Source of the DNA: Acidimicrobilacustris europaeus
GTDB taxonomy: Bacteria > Actinomycetota > Acidimicrobiia > Acidimicrobiales > Acidimicrobilacustridaceae
Direction of reading: 5' to 3'
Assembly (NCBI GenBank): GCA_965194515.1
Contig: OZ239146.1
Span: forward strand, 1,736,001 to 1,800,000
Length of the DNA stretch: 64,000 nucleotides
The notes beneath the pieces were generated by a model. It did not search any database, was not told where the DNA came from, and worked only from the letters and a program-made list of their open reading frames with translations. Positions 6,720 to 14,887 of this stretch are shown here, one piece after another. Within the stretch, counting starts at the first letter, position 1. The number at the start of each line of letters is the position of its first letter. The translations under genes were made by a program, and so were the position numbers.

Positions 6720-8816
6720 TCAGACACGACGTTCGAGTGCAATTGCCTCGAAGCGGCGATGAGTGTCGAATTGGTCGGCGCCGAGAACGCGACTCCATGT
6801 TGTATCGGGACCCAACGCCCACGCGAGAGAATCATCTTCAAGGTTGACGTCAAGGATCTCGTGCAAACGGGCCTGCAGCAACGGATCTTCCACGGGAACC
6901 AGGGCTTCAACACGGCGGTCGAGGTTGCGGGGCATGAGATCGGCGGAACCGATGTAGTACACGGGAGCGCCTGCGGCACCGTGCTTGAAGTAATAGATCC
7001 GCGAATGCTCCAGATAACGACCGACAATCGAGCGCACATGGATGTTTTCGGACAATCCCGGGATGCCTGGACGCAAGCAGCAAATGCCGCGCACGATCAG
7101 GTCGACCCTGGTGCCCGCTTGCGAGGCCGCATAGAGGGAGTCGATGAGCGCCGCATCAACGAGGCTGTTCATTTTGAGAACGATGTGACCTTCAGCGCCC
7201 AGCGCTGCTTCATTCGCAATGAGTTCAGTAATGCCCGGACGAATCGTTGTGGGCGAGATCAACAGTTTTGAGAATTCAGGGTCGCGGGCAAAGCCCGTAA
7301 GCAGATTGAACAACTGCGTGAGATCTGAACCCACGGCCGGGTCGGCAGTGAGAAGACCGACGTCCTCGTAGAGGCGCGCAGTCTTCGGGTTGTAATTACC
7401 GGTTCCGATATGGCAATACCGGCGGATGCCGTCGTGCTCTTCGCGAACAACAAGTGTGGTCTTTGTATGAATCTTGAGGCCCATAAGGCCGTAGATCACG
7501 TGAACGCCCGCTTTTTCTAATTCCTTCGCCCATCCGATGTTCTTCTTTTCGTCGAACCGAGCTTTGAGTTCGACGAGTGCAGCAACCTGCTTGCCGCGCT
7601 CGGCAGCACGAACAAGCGACTTGATAATCGAGGTGTCAGATGAGGTGCGATACAGCGTGAGTTTGATTGCGAGAACTGACGGATCAACCGACGCCTGACG
7701 AATGAACTCCTCAACCGAGGTTGAGAATGATTCGTAGGGGTGATGCATCAGAACATCGCGATCGCGGATGACCGCAAAGATGTCGACCGGTTCGTCGGGA
7801 TCGGTGCTCGATAAACGTGGCTGCGTTATCGGCGCCCACGGTTCATCCTTGAGGTCGGGACGATCGAGACTCATCAGTCCGAAGAGGCCACTCAAATCGA
7901 TTGGACCAGAGAACGTGTAAATGTCCGCAGCGTCAAGATCGAGTTCGTCGCGTAGCAGCTCGAGGATCTCCTCTGAAACGTTGGAATCGATCTCGAGACG
8001 AACGGCTCGGCCAAAGCGGCGACGGCGAAGTTCAAGTTCGATCGTTTCGAGAAGATCGTCAGCATCTTCTTCTTCCACCGTGAGGTCGGCGTTCCGAGTG
8101 ACTCGGAAGGCGTAATGCGTGCCGGGCTCCATGCCGGGGAACAGCACATCGAGATGAGACGCGATGACCTGTTCGAGTGGAATGAATCGCTCACCATCGG
8201 GCATCACGACGAATCGCGGAAGCAGATTGGGAACCTTGACTCGGGCAAAGCGATGCTCGCCGGTGACCGGGTCGTTCACGACAACCGCAAGGTTCAGAGA
8301 AAGATCAGAGATGTAGGGAAAAGGATGTCCGGGGTCGACAGCCAGCGGCGTAAGGACCGGGAAAATGCGCTCTTCAAAAACGGTGTCGAGATAGGAGCGG
8401 TCGTCATCGTCGAGTTCTTCGTAACTCGAGAACACAATGCCGACACCAGCGAGCGCAGGAACAAGTTCGTCGAGGAAGACGCGCTCGGCTCTAGCAACAA
8501 GAGTCGAGAGCTGCTCATGGATTTCGCGCAGCTGCTGCGCAGCGGTCCGACCATCGGCTGTTTGCTTACCCAGTCCAGCGGCAACCTGATCTTTCAGGCC
8601 GGCGACACGAACCTGAAAGAACTCATCGAGGTTCTGCGAAAAGATTGCAACGAATTTGGCCCGCTCAAGAAGGGGAACATCGGGATTCGAGGCAAGAGCG
8701 AGAACTCTGGCGTCGAAGTCGAGCCACGAGAGTTCTCGATTAAGGAAACGCTCAGGAGACGCCGCGAGTTGGGCAGGCGTGAGATGCACCACCGGTCGCG
8801 ACACGCCGAGCGACAT
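6720..8816 (-). CDS. ppk1: Polyphosphate kinase 1
   Basis: Makes inorganic polyphosphate from ATP (reversible). The 698-aa length and order of domains are standard for PPK1: N-terminal FLNRELSWLDFDARVL, the head domain, then two phospholipase-D-like domains. The autophosphorylated His lies in CHIGTGNYNPKTARLY and the second catalytic His in RIYYFKHGA, followed by SADLMPRNLDRR. It starts 2 bp after an 88-aa gene and is followed 6 bp later by a Nudix gene. The phosphate-uptake operon nearby suits a phosphate-storage role. Confidence 0.97.
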   Translation of the reverse strand: MSLGVSRPVVHLTPAQLAASPERFLNRELSWLDFDARVLALASNPDVPLLERAKFVAIFSQNLDEFFQVRVAGLKDQVAAGLGKQTADGRTAAQQLREIHEQLSTLVARAERVFLDELVPALAGVGIVFSSYEELDDDDRSYLDTVFEERIFPVLTPLAVDPGHPFPYISDLSLNLAVVVNDPVTGEHRFARVKVPNLLPRFVVMPDGERFIPLEQVIASHLDVLFPGMEPGTHYAFRVTRNADLTVEEEDADDLLETIELELRRRRFGRAVRLEIDSNVSEEILELLRDELDLDAADIYTFSGPIDLSGLFGLMSLDRPDLKDEPWAPITQPRLSSTDPDEPVDIFAVIRDRDVLMHHPYESFSTSVEEFIRQASVDPSVLAIKLTLYRTSSDTSIIKSLVRAAERGKQVAALVELKARFDEKKNIGWAKELEKAGVHVIYGLMGLKIHTKTTLVVREEHDGIRRYCHIGTGNYNPKTARLYEDVGLLTADPAVGSDLTQLFNLLTGFARDPEFSKLLISPTTIRPGITELIANEAALGAEGHIVLKMNSLVDAALIDSLYAASQAGTRVDLIVRGICCLRPGIPGLSENIHVRSIVGRYLEHSRIYYFKHGAAGAPVYYIGSADLMPRNLDRRVEALVPVEDPLLQARLHEILDVNLEDDSLAWALGPDTTWSRVLGADQFDTHRRFEAIALERRV

Positions 8817-8818
8817 GA

Positions 8819-9085
8819 TCAGTCTTCCGGAATGCCGAGGTCCCAGACGAGTGTCAGGTTCTCGCGCTCGGCATCACGAGCGACGCGTTCCTTGTTGCGA
8901 CGGAACTGTGGATCGTGCGGCGGGAGAAGGAGCAGACGGGCCATCACACGGTTGCGGAACTCGTCGACCAGACCACGAACCTCAGAATCACCTTGGACGT
9001 CCCAGTGCGGAGCGACCGGGCCGAGGTAGATCACTCGGACATGCCCACGAGGCGGCTGATCGGTTTCGACTTCGGGCATCGACAT
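8819..9085 (-). CDS. Small protein of unknown function upstream of ppk1
   Basis: An 88-aa acidic/basic mixed protein without membrane helix, cysteine motif or recognised domain. It contains GHVRVIYLGPVAPHWDVQGD and a helical segment SEVRGLVDEFRNRVMARLLL. No clear ribosome-binding site precedes the ATG; a second ATG lies two codons in. Its stop is 2 bp before the ppk1 start, which supports it as a real coupled gene rather than chance. I do not recognise the family. Confidence 0.65.
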   Translation of the reverse strand: MSMPEVETDQPPRGHVRVIYLGPVAPHWDVQGDSEVRGLVDEFRNRVMARLLLLPPHDPQFRRNKERVARDAERENLTLVWDLGIPED

Positions 9086-9247
9086 GGTGGCACGGCACTT
9101 TCGTCATCTGGAGCCAAGGGCGACCCCGCAAGGTGCGACAGCCTAGCGGCGACCCGCCAAGAGCCCCCAATGGCTGCTCTCCTTGGGAAAAGGTTCATTT
9201 AGAGGAAACCAGCGGTTCTCCTTACCTCCGCTTTCGCCCCCCATCCG

Positions 9248-9253
9248 TACCTT
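9248..9253 (+). promoter_or_regulatory. -10 element of a leaderless whiB gene
   Basis: TACCTT ends 7 bp before the ATG at 9261 and there is no ribosome-binding site. This spacing puts the transcription start at or next to the ATG, the usual pattern of leaderless actinobacterial genes. Confidence 0.6.
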
Positions 9254-9260
9254 CCCCGAC

Positions 9261-9512
9261 ATGGATAACCCCACCCCCTGGATGAATGACGGCAACTGCA
9301 AGGACCACCCTCCCTCCACCTTCTTCCCCAGCGACGGCGTCGGGGTCGAGGTTGCCAAGCGCATCTGCGCCACCTGCCCAGTAGCGGCACAGTGCCTCGA
9401 CTACGCCCTCGACAACCGCATCGACCACGGCGTGTGGGGCGCCACCTCAGAGCGCCAACGACGCCGGATGCTGAAGGGCCGCCGAACCCCCAGCCACTTG
9501 CTCACCGTCTGA
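9261..9512 (+). CDS. WhiB-family iron-sulfur transcription factor (small)
   Basis: An 83-aa WhiB-like protein. Four cysteines that would hold a [4Fe-4S] cluster are at C13, C36, C39 and C45 (CATCPVAAQC), followed by the beta-turn GVWGATSE and a basic tail RQRRRMLKGRR for DNA or sigma-factor contact. The ATG at 9261 gives a normal WhiB N-terminus; an upstream TTG-initiated extension adds unrelated sequence. Leaderless expression is suggested by the hexamer just upstream. WhiB subfamily is not assigned. Confidence 0.9.
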   Translation: MDNPTPWMNDGNCKDHPPSTFFPSDGVGVEVAKRICATCPVAAQCLDYALDNRIDHGVWGATSERQRRRMLKGRRTPSHLLTV

Positions 9513-9628
9513 TCGATTTCCCATCGCGCATCCAGCGCAGCCACTGCGTTGCACTGCCAACCACGACCTGCCCCGTCCATCTCCACCTCCCGGAGACGGA
9601 TGGGGCAGGATCGCGTTCGTGATCAATC

Positions 9629-10426
9629 GTGATTGAGTGCGTCATCAACATCAGCGAAGGCCGCGACCTCGACCTTGTCGAGGAAATCGCGCTCGCTGCC
9701 GGCAGCGATCTTCTCGATGTGCACCGCGATGGCGATCACAACCGATCGGTCATCACCATCGTTGGTCCCACTGCTCCCCCGGCGGTGATCAAGGCAGCCA
9801 TCCAGCGGCTCAACCTGCACACCCACACCGGAGTCCATCCGCGAATCGGAGTCGTCGATGTTGTGCCGTTCGTCCCGCTGGCGGGTTCGACCTATGACGA
9901 TGCGCTCAGCTCTCGCGACGCAATGAGTTCGTGGATTGCCAACGAACTGCAGATTCCTGTCTTTCTCTATGGCCCAGAGCGCACGCTGCCCGACATTCGA
10001 CGCGGCGCATTCACCGCTCTCCTGCCAGATCTCGGGCCGAGCGAACCGCACCCAACCGCAGGCGCCGTTGCCGTTGGCGCGAGGGAACTCATGCTGGCCT
10101 GGAATTTGTGGCTTTCGGAACCTGACCTCGACCTTGCGAAATCCATCGCATCGACGATCCGTGGACCAGGTGTGCGCGCGCTCGGCCTTCAGGTTGGCGA
10201 CGAGGTCCAGGTATCGATGAACCTCATTGATCCGCTCATCGTTGGTCCTGCCGAGGTGTACGACCGCGTGGCTTCGGTGACAGCGATTGCTCGTGCCGAA
10301 CTTGTGGGTCTTGCACCGCAGTCAGTCTTGGACGCGGTGAATGAGAATCGCTGGGAACAACTCAACCTGTCAGTTGCAACAACGATTGAGTCTCGGTTGC
10401 AACGCCGCCCACACGGCGGCGACTGA
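9629..10426 (+). CDS. Glutamate formiminotransferase (stand-alone)
   Basis: Predicted to transfer the formimino group between formiminoglutamate and tetrahydrofolate, as in histidine breakdown. The 265-aa protein spans the formiminotransferase domain: N-terminus IECVINISEGRD, and the family signature around the catalytic His, THTGVHPRIGVVDVVPFVPL. It lacks the cyclodeaminase domain found fused in vertebrates, and no hut genes are nearby, so the physiological pathway is uncertain; a folate-salvage role (5-formyl-THF) is an alternative known for some family members. Start is GTG. Confidence 0.85.
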   Translation: MIECVINISEGRDLDLVEEIALAAGSDLLDVHRDGDHNRSVITIVGPTAPPAVIKAAIQRLNLHTHTGVHPRIGVVDVVPFVPLAGSTYDDALSSRDAMSSWIANELQIPVFLYGPERTLPDIRRGAFTALLPDLGPSEPHPTAGAVAVGARELMLAWNLWLSEPDLDLAKSIASTIRGPGVRALGLQVGDEVQVSMNLIDPLIVGPAEVYDRVASVTAIARAELVGLAPQSVLDAVNENRWEQLNLSVATTIESRLQRRPHGGD

Positions 10427-10428
10427 AC

Positions 10429-10755
10429 TCAGGCAGTTGCAGTGCGGGCCGGTGCAGCAGCTGCGGCACGGGCCAATGCACGCTGGCGGCGGATACGGCG
10501 ACGCTCGCGCTCGCTCATGCCACCCCAAATGCCGAACTTCTCGCCGTTGGCCAGCGCGTACTCGAGGCAATCGTCACGCACGACACAGCCCTTGCAGACC
10601 TCTTTGGCCTCGCGGGTAGATGCACCACGCTCGGGAAAGAAGAGATCGGGGTCGACCCCGAGGCAGTTGGCCATGTCCTGCCAGGACTTGTCCTCGCCGT
10701 CGAGTTCGACGGCCGGTGCGCTTTGGGCTGAGGTGAGAGAAATCGATTGCGGCAT
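10429..10755 (-). CDS. WhiB-family regulator, WhiB2/WhmD type
   Basis: A 108-aa WhiB protein with cluster cysteines C31, C54, C57 and C63 and the segments STREAKEVCKGC and EYALANGEKFGIWGGMSERE, which closely match WhmD/WhiB2 and Streptomyces WhiB, regulators tied to cell division and sporulation. The ATG at 10755 has a strong AGGAGG site; the frame is open further upstream but without support. The C-terminus is a basic RRRIRRQRA followed by an Ala-rich tail. It ends 2 bp from the convergent formiminotransferase gene. Confidence 0.92.
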   Translation of the reverse strand: MPQSISLTSAQSAPAVELDGEDKSWQDMANCLGVDPDLFFPERGASTREAKEVCKGCVVRDDCLEYALANGEKFGIWGGMSERERRRIRRQRALARAAAAAPARTATA

Positions 10756-10906
10756 GCTGGGGGTCCTCCTGGACTCGAACAGCTTCCCCCGGAAACGACG
10801 GTGCTTCACGGGTGTAATTACAACGGCGTGATTCTGCCCTGTCGGCGCGACAAACGCAAGGGGGAATTGGGTTCGGGGCACAAAAACCCCGGCTCAGCAG
10901 GGGAAA

Positions 10907-12922
10907 TCAACCGGCTCGGCGGCCTCGGAGCATTTCCCGTTTGTTGTTGAGGAAGTCCACCAGCACGTAATCGCCCAGGTTCTCTGGGGTCGTGAAGAAG
11001 GCCCTTCCGCCGTTTAATTGGCTCATTTTCTCGACGAACTCCGACAGATAGGGGTTCGGATCGAGCATGAACGTATTGATGACGATGTCCTCTTTGGTGC
11101 ACAGCATCACCTGTCGGAGGGTGGCATCGCGGGTTTCAGGCCGGGTCGGATAATCGAAGAAAATCTGACCGTTTGGCATCACATGAGCGGTGGGTTCACC
11201 GTCAGTGATCATGATGATCTGCTTGGTGCCCGACTGTTTGGCCAGCAGGCGCCGGGCGATCATGAAGCCCTCGTGCATGTTGGTGCCGTAGTCAAAGTCC
11301 CACGAAACCTCGGGCAGTTGCTCGGCCTTCAGTTCCTCGGCCGTGCGACTGAAGCCCACGAGGCCGAGGTAGTCCCGCGGATATTTCGAGCTGATGAGGG
11401 CGTGCAACGCCATCGTGACCTTCTTGGCCGGCAAGAAATTGCCCCGCATCGGCATCGAGAGCGAAAGGTCGACCATGAGGACAGTGCTCGATCGCACAAG
11501 ATGCTCGGTTCGCTCAACTTCGAAATCTTCGGGTGTGAGCTGCACCGGTGTGCCTGCTCCGCTGCGGAAGATCGCGTTGCGGACGGTTCGGCCAATGTCG
11601 AGATTGAAAGGATCGCCGAACTCGTAGGGCTTGGTGGAGTGATCGCGTTCGTGGCCAACGCCGATACGGGCAATTTCGTGCTGCCCGGCTTTATCCATAT
11701 CGAGCTTGTTGAACAACTCGTCGAGCGCGTTCTGACCGAGCTGGCGAATGCCACGTGGCGTGAGTTCGAGCTTTCCTTCTTTGTTCTCAACCAGGCCTGA
11801 CTCTTCGAGACGCCGTGAGAGTTCTGCCATCTGTTCGAGGCTGCGGGCCGCGTCGTCACCGAGAAGTTCGCGCGCACGGTCAAGATCGACTTCAGCAAGC
11901 GCACCAGGGTTAGCTGCGCCCTTCAACAAGTTCTCGAGCTGATCGATGTCACCAAGTTGCTGGAGCATCTGATTGGCATCGGCCATGTTGAGTGGTTCGT
12001 CGCCAGAAAATTCATAGCGACGATTCCAGTTGAGGTCGGGAAACGCCTGCGCGAGGTTCTGACCCAATTGATCCATTTGCCAACGAAGATCCATGTCTTC
12101 AAGCAACTGATCGGAAAGCGCTTGCAATTGTGCGCGCTGTTCGGGCGTCATTGAATTCATCATCGCTTGAGCAGCGGCCATGCGTGCCGCCATGATTTCA
12201 AGCAATTCGTCAAGGTTTTGCGGGTTTTCCGGGAAGAAGTCGCCGAACTTCTCCATGAAGCCATCGAAGTCTGGTTCTTCGCCACGCTGGCGTTGTTCGA
12301 GCATGTTGTTGAGCTCAGCGAACATGTCCTTCATGCGAGCCATGTCTTCGGGCGTCATGTTTTCAACTGCGCCCGACATTTGGTCGACGTACTGCTGCAT
12401 CAGTTGCTCGCGCAGTTTCTCGACCAGTTCTTCAAACTTTTCGCGCGCTTCCGATGACGTGAAGTCGTGGTTCTGGAGGTCGCGCACCATTCCGGCGAGA
12501 TCTTGCGACATTAAGTCGAGTGACATGTGGCGTTCGGCAGCAACTTGTTCGGTGAGTTCTTGGCGACGAGCATCGCCTGATTCGCGCGCTTCTTGTGCGA
12601 GTTCATCGATTGCTTCACGTTCGGCTTCGACAACATCGCGGAGGTCTTTTGCGATTTCGTCGTAGATGCCGCCGAGGTCGTTGCTTTCGAGCGTTTCACG
12701 ACGCTTGCGTCGGAGCTCGTCCATCATTTCCCGCAAGCCCTTCATGCGCTCGCCGTTGTCGGAGTCGAATCCCTCTTGCATCATGCGTCGCAGCGCGGCG
12801 TTGATATCGCCGTGATACAGCAGATCGTCAGTGATTTCGCCGAAGATGTCGGTGGCGTCGAGGTCGAAGCCGACCTGCGTGCCATCCCATCGCGAGTACT
12901 GAACCCGATTGGCTCTGCCCAT
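10907..12922 (-). CDS. VWA-domain protein, CoxE-like partner of a MoxR ATPase
   Basis: A 671-aa cytoplasmic protein. The first two thirds are charged and strongly helical (many Glu, Met, Arg and Gln), suggesting coiled-coil structure. The C-terminal von Willebrand factor A domain has a MIDAS motif DLSLSM near residue 480 and a downstream MITDGEPT. It resembles the mycobacterial Rv0959 protein, whose gene pairs with a MoxR-type ATPase; the likely partner here is the ATPase at 14888-16294. The ATG at 12922 is preferred because the hexamer TACGGT lies 6 bp upstream; an ATG at 12949 is also in frame. Function of such pairs is usually chaperone-like metal or complex assembly, not proven here. Confidence 0.88.
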   Translation of the reverse strand: MGRANRVQYSRWDGTQVGFDLDATDIFGEITDDLLYHGDINAALRRMMQEGFDSDNGERMKGLREMMDELRRKRRETLESNDLGGIYDEIAKDLRDVVEAEREAIDELAQEARESGDARRQELTEQVAAERHMSLDLMSQDLAGMVRDLQNHDFTSSEAREKFEELVEKLREQLMQQYVDQMSGAVENMTPEDMARMKDMFAELNNMLEQRQRGEEPDFDGFMEKFGDFFPENPQNLDELLEIMAARMAAAQAMMNSMTPEQRAQLQALSDQLLEDMDLRWQMDQLGQNLAQAFPDLNWNRRYEFSGDEPLNMADANQMLQQLGDIDQLENLLKGAANPGALAEVDLDRARELLGDDAARSLEQMAELSRRLEESGLVENKEGKLELTPRGIRQLGQNALDELFNKLDMDKAGQHEIARIGVGHERDHSTKPYEFGDPFNLDIGRTVRNAIFRSGAGTPVQLTPEDFEVERTEHLVRSSTVLMVDLSLSMPMRGNFLPAKKVTMALHALISSKYPRDYLGLVGFSRTAEELKAEQLPEVSWDFDYGTNMHEGFMIARRLLAKQSGTKQIIMITDGEPTAHVMPNGQIFFDYPTRPETRDATLRQVMLCTKEDIVINTFMLDPNPYLSEFVEKMSQLNGGRAFFTTPENLGDYVLVDFLNNKREMLRGRRAG

Positions 12923-12928
12923 AGAGGC

Positions 12929-12934
12929 ACCGTA
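12929..12934 (-). promoter_or_regulatory. -10 element of the leaderless VWA gene
   Basis: Minus-strand TACGGT sits 6 bp before the ATG at 12922, with no ribosome-binding site. It also helps choose that start over the upstream in-frame ATG. Confidence 0.55.
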
Positions 12935-12951
12935 CCGGGAATACTGCATCT

Positions 12952-14160
12952 ATGACCGACCCAGCCCTTTGGGGCATCGCCACCACTGCAGCGGGGGGCG
13001 AAGGCCTCTCCGATCGAAGCGATTGGTCGACCCTCACCGCCGACGGATCCCTTCCCGATTCCATGATCGGCAGCGGTTTCGGCTTCGAGTTCCGCTCTGA
13101 CCTGCCCATGCTGGCTGAGGCCGGCATTCCCGCCATGCGCTGGACGATCGACTGGTCGCGGCTCGAGCCCCGCCCGGGCCATTGGGACAGCGACGCTGTC
13201 GATCACGTCTCCGAAATCTTGAAGGCTGCTCGAGATGCCGGCATCGACGTGTGGGCCGTTCTGCACGATGGCCCGCTGCCGGGCTGGTTCTCCGAAGACC
13301 AACGTGGTTTCGACGATGCCGACGGCCTTCGCCTCACCTGGCCCCGCCATGTCGACCGCGTGGCCGAAACCTTTGGCGACCTCGTGGCGGCGTGGATTCC
13401 GGTCCTCGACCCCTACACACGAGCCCTTGAAGGCCACCTCGTTGGCAGCCGACCGCCATACAAAGCCGAACCCGGCAAGTTCCTCGAAGCGCTCCACACA
13501 CTGCATCACGCATCGTTCGAGGCCAATCGCCTTCTGCGCAGCGGCACTCCCCCGGTTGTCGTATGCATCGATACGTGTCCAGTGGAGCCAGGGGTGATGT
13601 CTCGCGAGCCCGACGAACGTGACGCGGCGCGCAAACGCGTTGAGTCGGTTGATCGATTGCGATTCGGCTCGTGGACCCGCGAGCTCAACGACGGTGTCAT
13701 TTCCATTCCCGGTTTGGCTGAGCGTGAGATCGATGGGCTTGCCGGCGCCTACGACCTCATTGGATTTACCTATCGCGGCGGTTCGACCTTGTTCGCCGAC
13801 GGAACGACCGGGCCCTATCCCATCGATGCCCCAGTTGCGCCCGATGGTCGCGCACCTTGGACAGAAGGCCTTGGCGTGACCATCCGCCGTTTGGCCGACA
13901 ACTTTCCCGGCCGAACGTTCGCGCTGCTTGGTACCGGACTCACCGCCGCAGAGGACGACTGGCGCGTCGAGGTCATCGCCGGTTCAATGCTGGAAACACA
14001 GCGAGCAGCCGAAGATGGCATCGCGGTGACGCACGCGTTTTGGGAGTCAGGCATTGACGGCTGGACACCCGAATGTGGATTCGACGTGCCCGACGGCATC
14101 TTCGACCGCAGTCGCACTCCGCGCGACAGCGCGCAATTACTGCGCGCTGCACCTCGCTGA
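12952..14160 (+). CDS. GH1-like glycosidase-fold protein lacking catalytic residues
   Basis: A 402-aa protein aligning by eye with family 1 glycoside hydrolases: RWTIDWSRLEPRPG (about 63-76), the LHDGPLPGW strand (104-112) and AFWESGIDGW (362-371) where GH1 has the conserved YWSLLDNFEW. The acid/base motif TFNEP is replaced by PVLDP (150-154; Asn to Leu, Glu to Asp) and the nucleophile motif TENG by LGTG (326-329; Glu to Gly at 327). Retaining hydrolysis is therefore not expected. The gene is divergent from the VWA gene with only 29 bp between starts and is followed by rpiA. Role unknown; a sugar-binding or regulatory pseudoenzyme is possible. Confidence 0.75.
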   Translation: MTDPALWGIATTAAGGEGLSDRSDWSTLTADGSLPDSMIGSGFGFEFRSDLPMLAEAGIPAMRWTIDWSRLEPRPGHWDSDAVDHVSEILKAARDAGIDVWAVLHDGPLPGWFSEDQRGFDDADGLRLTWPRHVDRVAETFGDLVAAWIPVLDPYTRALEGHLVGSRPPYKAEPGKFLEALHTLHHASFEANRLLRSGTPPVVVCIDTCPVEPGVMSREPDERDAARKRVESVDRLRFGSWTRELNDGVISIPGLAEREIDGLAGAYDLIGFTYRGGSTLFADGTTGPYPIDAPVAPDGRAPWTEGLGVTIRRLADNFPGRTFALLGTGLTAAEDDWRVEVIAGSMLETQRAAEDGIAVTHAFWESGIDGWTPECGFDVPDGIFDRSRTPRDSAQLLRAAPR

Positions 14161-14177
14161 CGTGCGATGCTCTCGAC

Positions 14178-14873
14178 GTGAGCCCTGATCAGAGCCAAGC
14201 CGAACGTTCGCCCCAAGACCTCGCGAAGGAAGCGGCTGGTCGTCGTGCCGCCCGTTACGTCACCGACGGAATGCGCGTTGGCCTCGGTACTGGTTCGACC
14301 GTGCACTGGACCATCGTTGAGCTCGGCGATCGAGCGCTCGACATTGTGTGCACCTCAACGTCGGTGCAGACCCAGGAACTCGCAATCTCGCTCGGCTTGA
14401 AGGTCATCTCTCCCGATGAGATTGGTGCACTCGACATCGCCATCGATGGCGCCGACGAAGTCGACCCTGCGTTCAACCTCACCAAAGGCGGCGGCGCGGC
14501 GCACACTCGCGAAAAAATCGTGGCGTCAATGTCGCCGCGATTCATCATCGTGGTCGATGAATCGAAACTCGTTCCTGCACTAGGCCCGTTCGGAACTCCA
14601 CTTGAAGTGCTCGATTTCGCACCCGGCGTTGTGGCCAGCGCCGTCGAAGCCCTCGGCGCTTCCGCAGTCACCACTCGCGATCGACGCAGCGATAACGGCA
14701 ACCTCGTGATGGACGCTCAGTTCGGTTCGATTGCCGACCCCGTTGCCCTCGGCGACGCACTTTCGAAGACACCGGGCATCGTCGAACACGGGATCTTCCC
14801 CGGCTCGATGGTGGAACGAGTTGTGATCGCCGGCCTTGATGGCGTGCACGAACTCGTCAACGACAAGCGCTAA
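14178..14873 (+). CDS. rpiA: Ribose-5-phosphate isomerase A
   Basis: Interconverts ribose 5-phosphate and ribulose 5-phosphate in the pentose phosphate pathway. The 231-aa protein has the substrate-binding GLGTGSTV, the active-site DGADEVDPAFNLTKGGGAAH and the late segment DNGNLVMDAQFG, all typical of RpiA. The GTG start at 14178 gives a normal N-terminus (AKEAAGRRAARYV). It begins 17 bp after the GH1-like gene, so the two may be co-transcribed. Confidence 0.95.
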   Translation: MSPDQSQAERSPQDLAKEAAGRRAARYVTDGMRVGLGTGSTVHWTIVELGDRALDIVCTSTSVQTQELAISLGLKVISPDEIGALDIAIDGADEVDPAFNLTKGGGAAHTREKIVASMSPRFIIVVDESKLVPALGPFGTPLEVLDFAPGVVASAVEALGASAVTTRDRRSDNGNLVMDAQFGSIADPVALGDALSKTPGIVEHGIFPGSMVERVVIAGLDGVHELVNDKR

Positions 14874-14887
14874 TTCGAAAGCAGTGC

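Noticed and set aside
8115..9029. Long plus-strand frame (304 codons) opposite ppk1
   Set aside because: It lies antisense to a clear polyphosphate kinase, has no recognisable domain or start signal, and its composition is that of a complementary-strand shadow.
10769..10784. T-loop-like TTCGAGTCC on the minus strand, considered as a tRNA
   Set aside because: The flanking bases do not pair into a T-stem and no acceptor or anticodon arm is found.
12781..13509. Minus-strand frame of 242 codons over the GH1-like gene
   Set aside because: The plus-strand frame carries GH1 motifs and coherent length; this one is a shadow.
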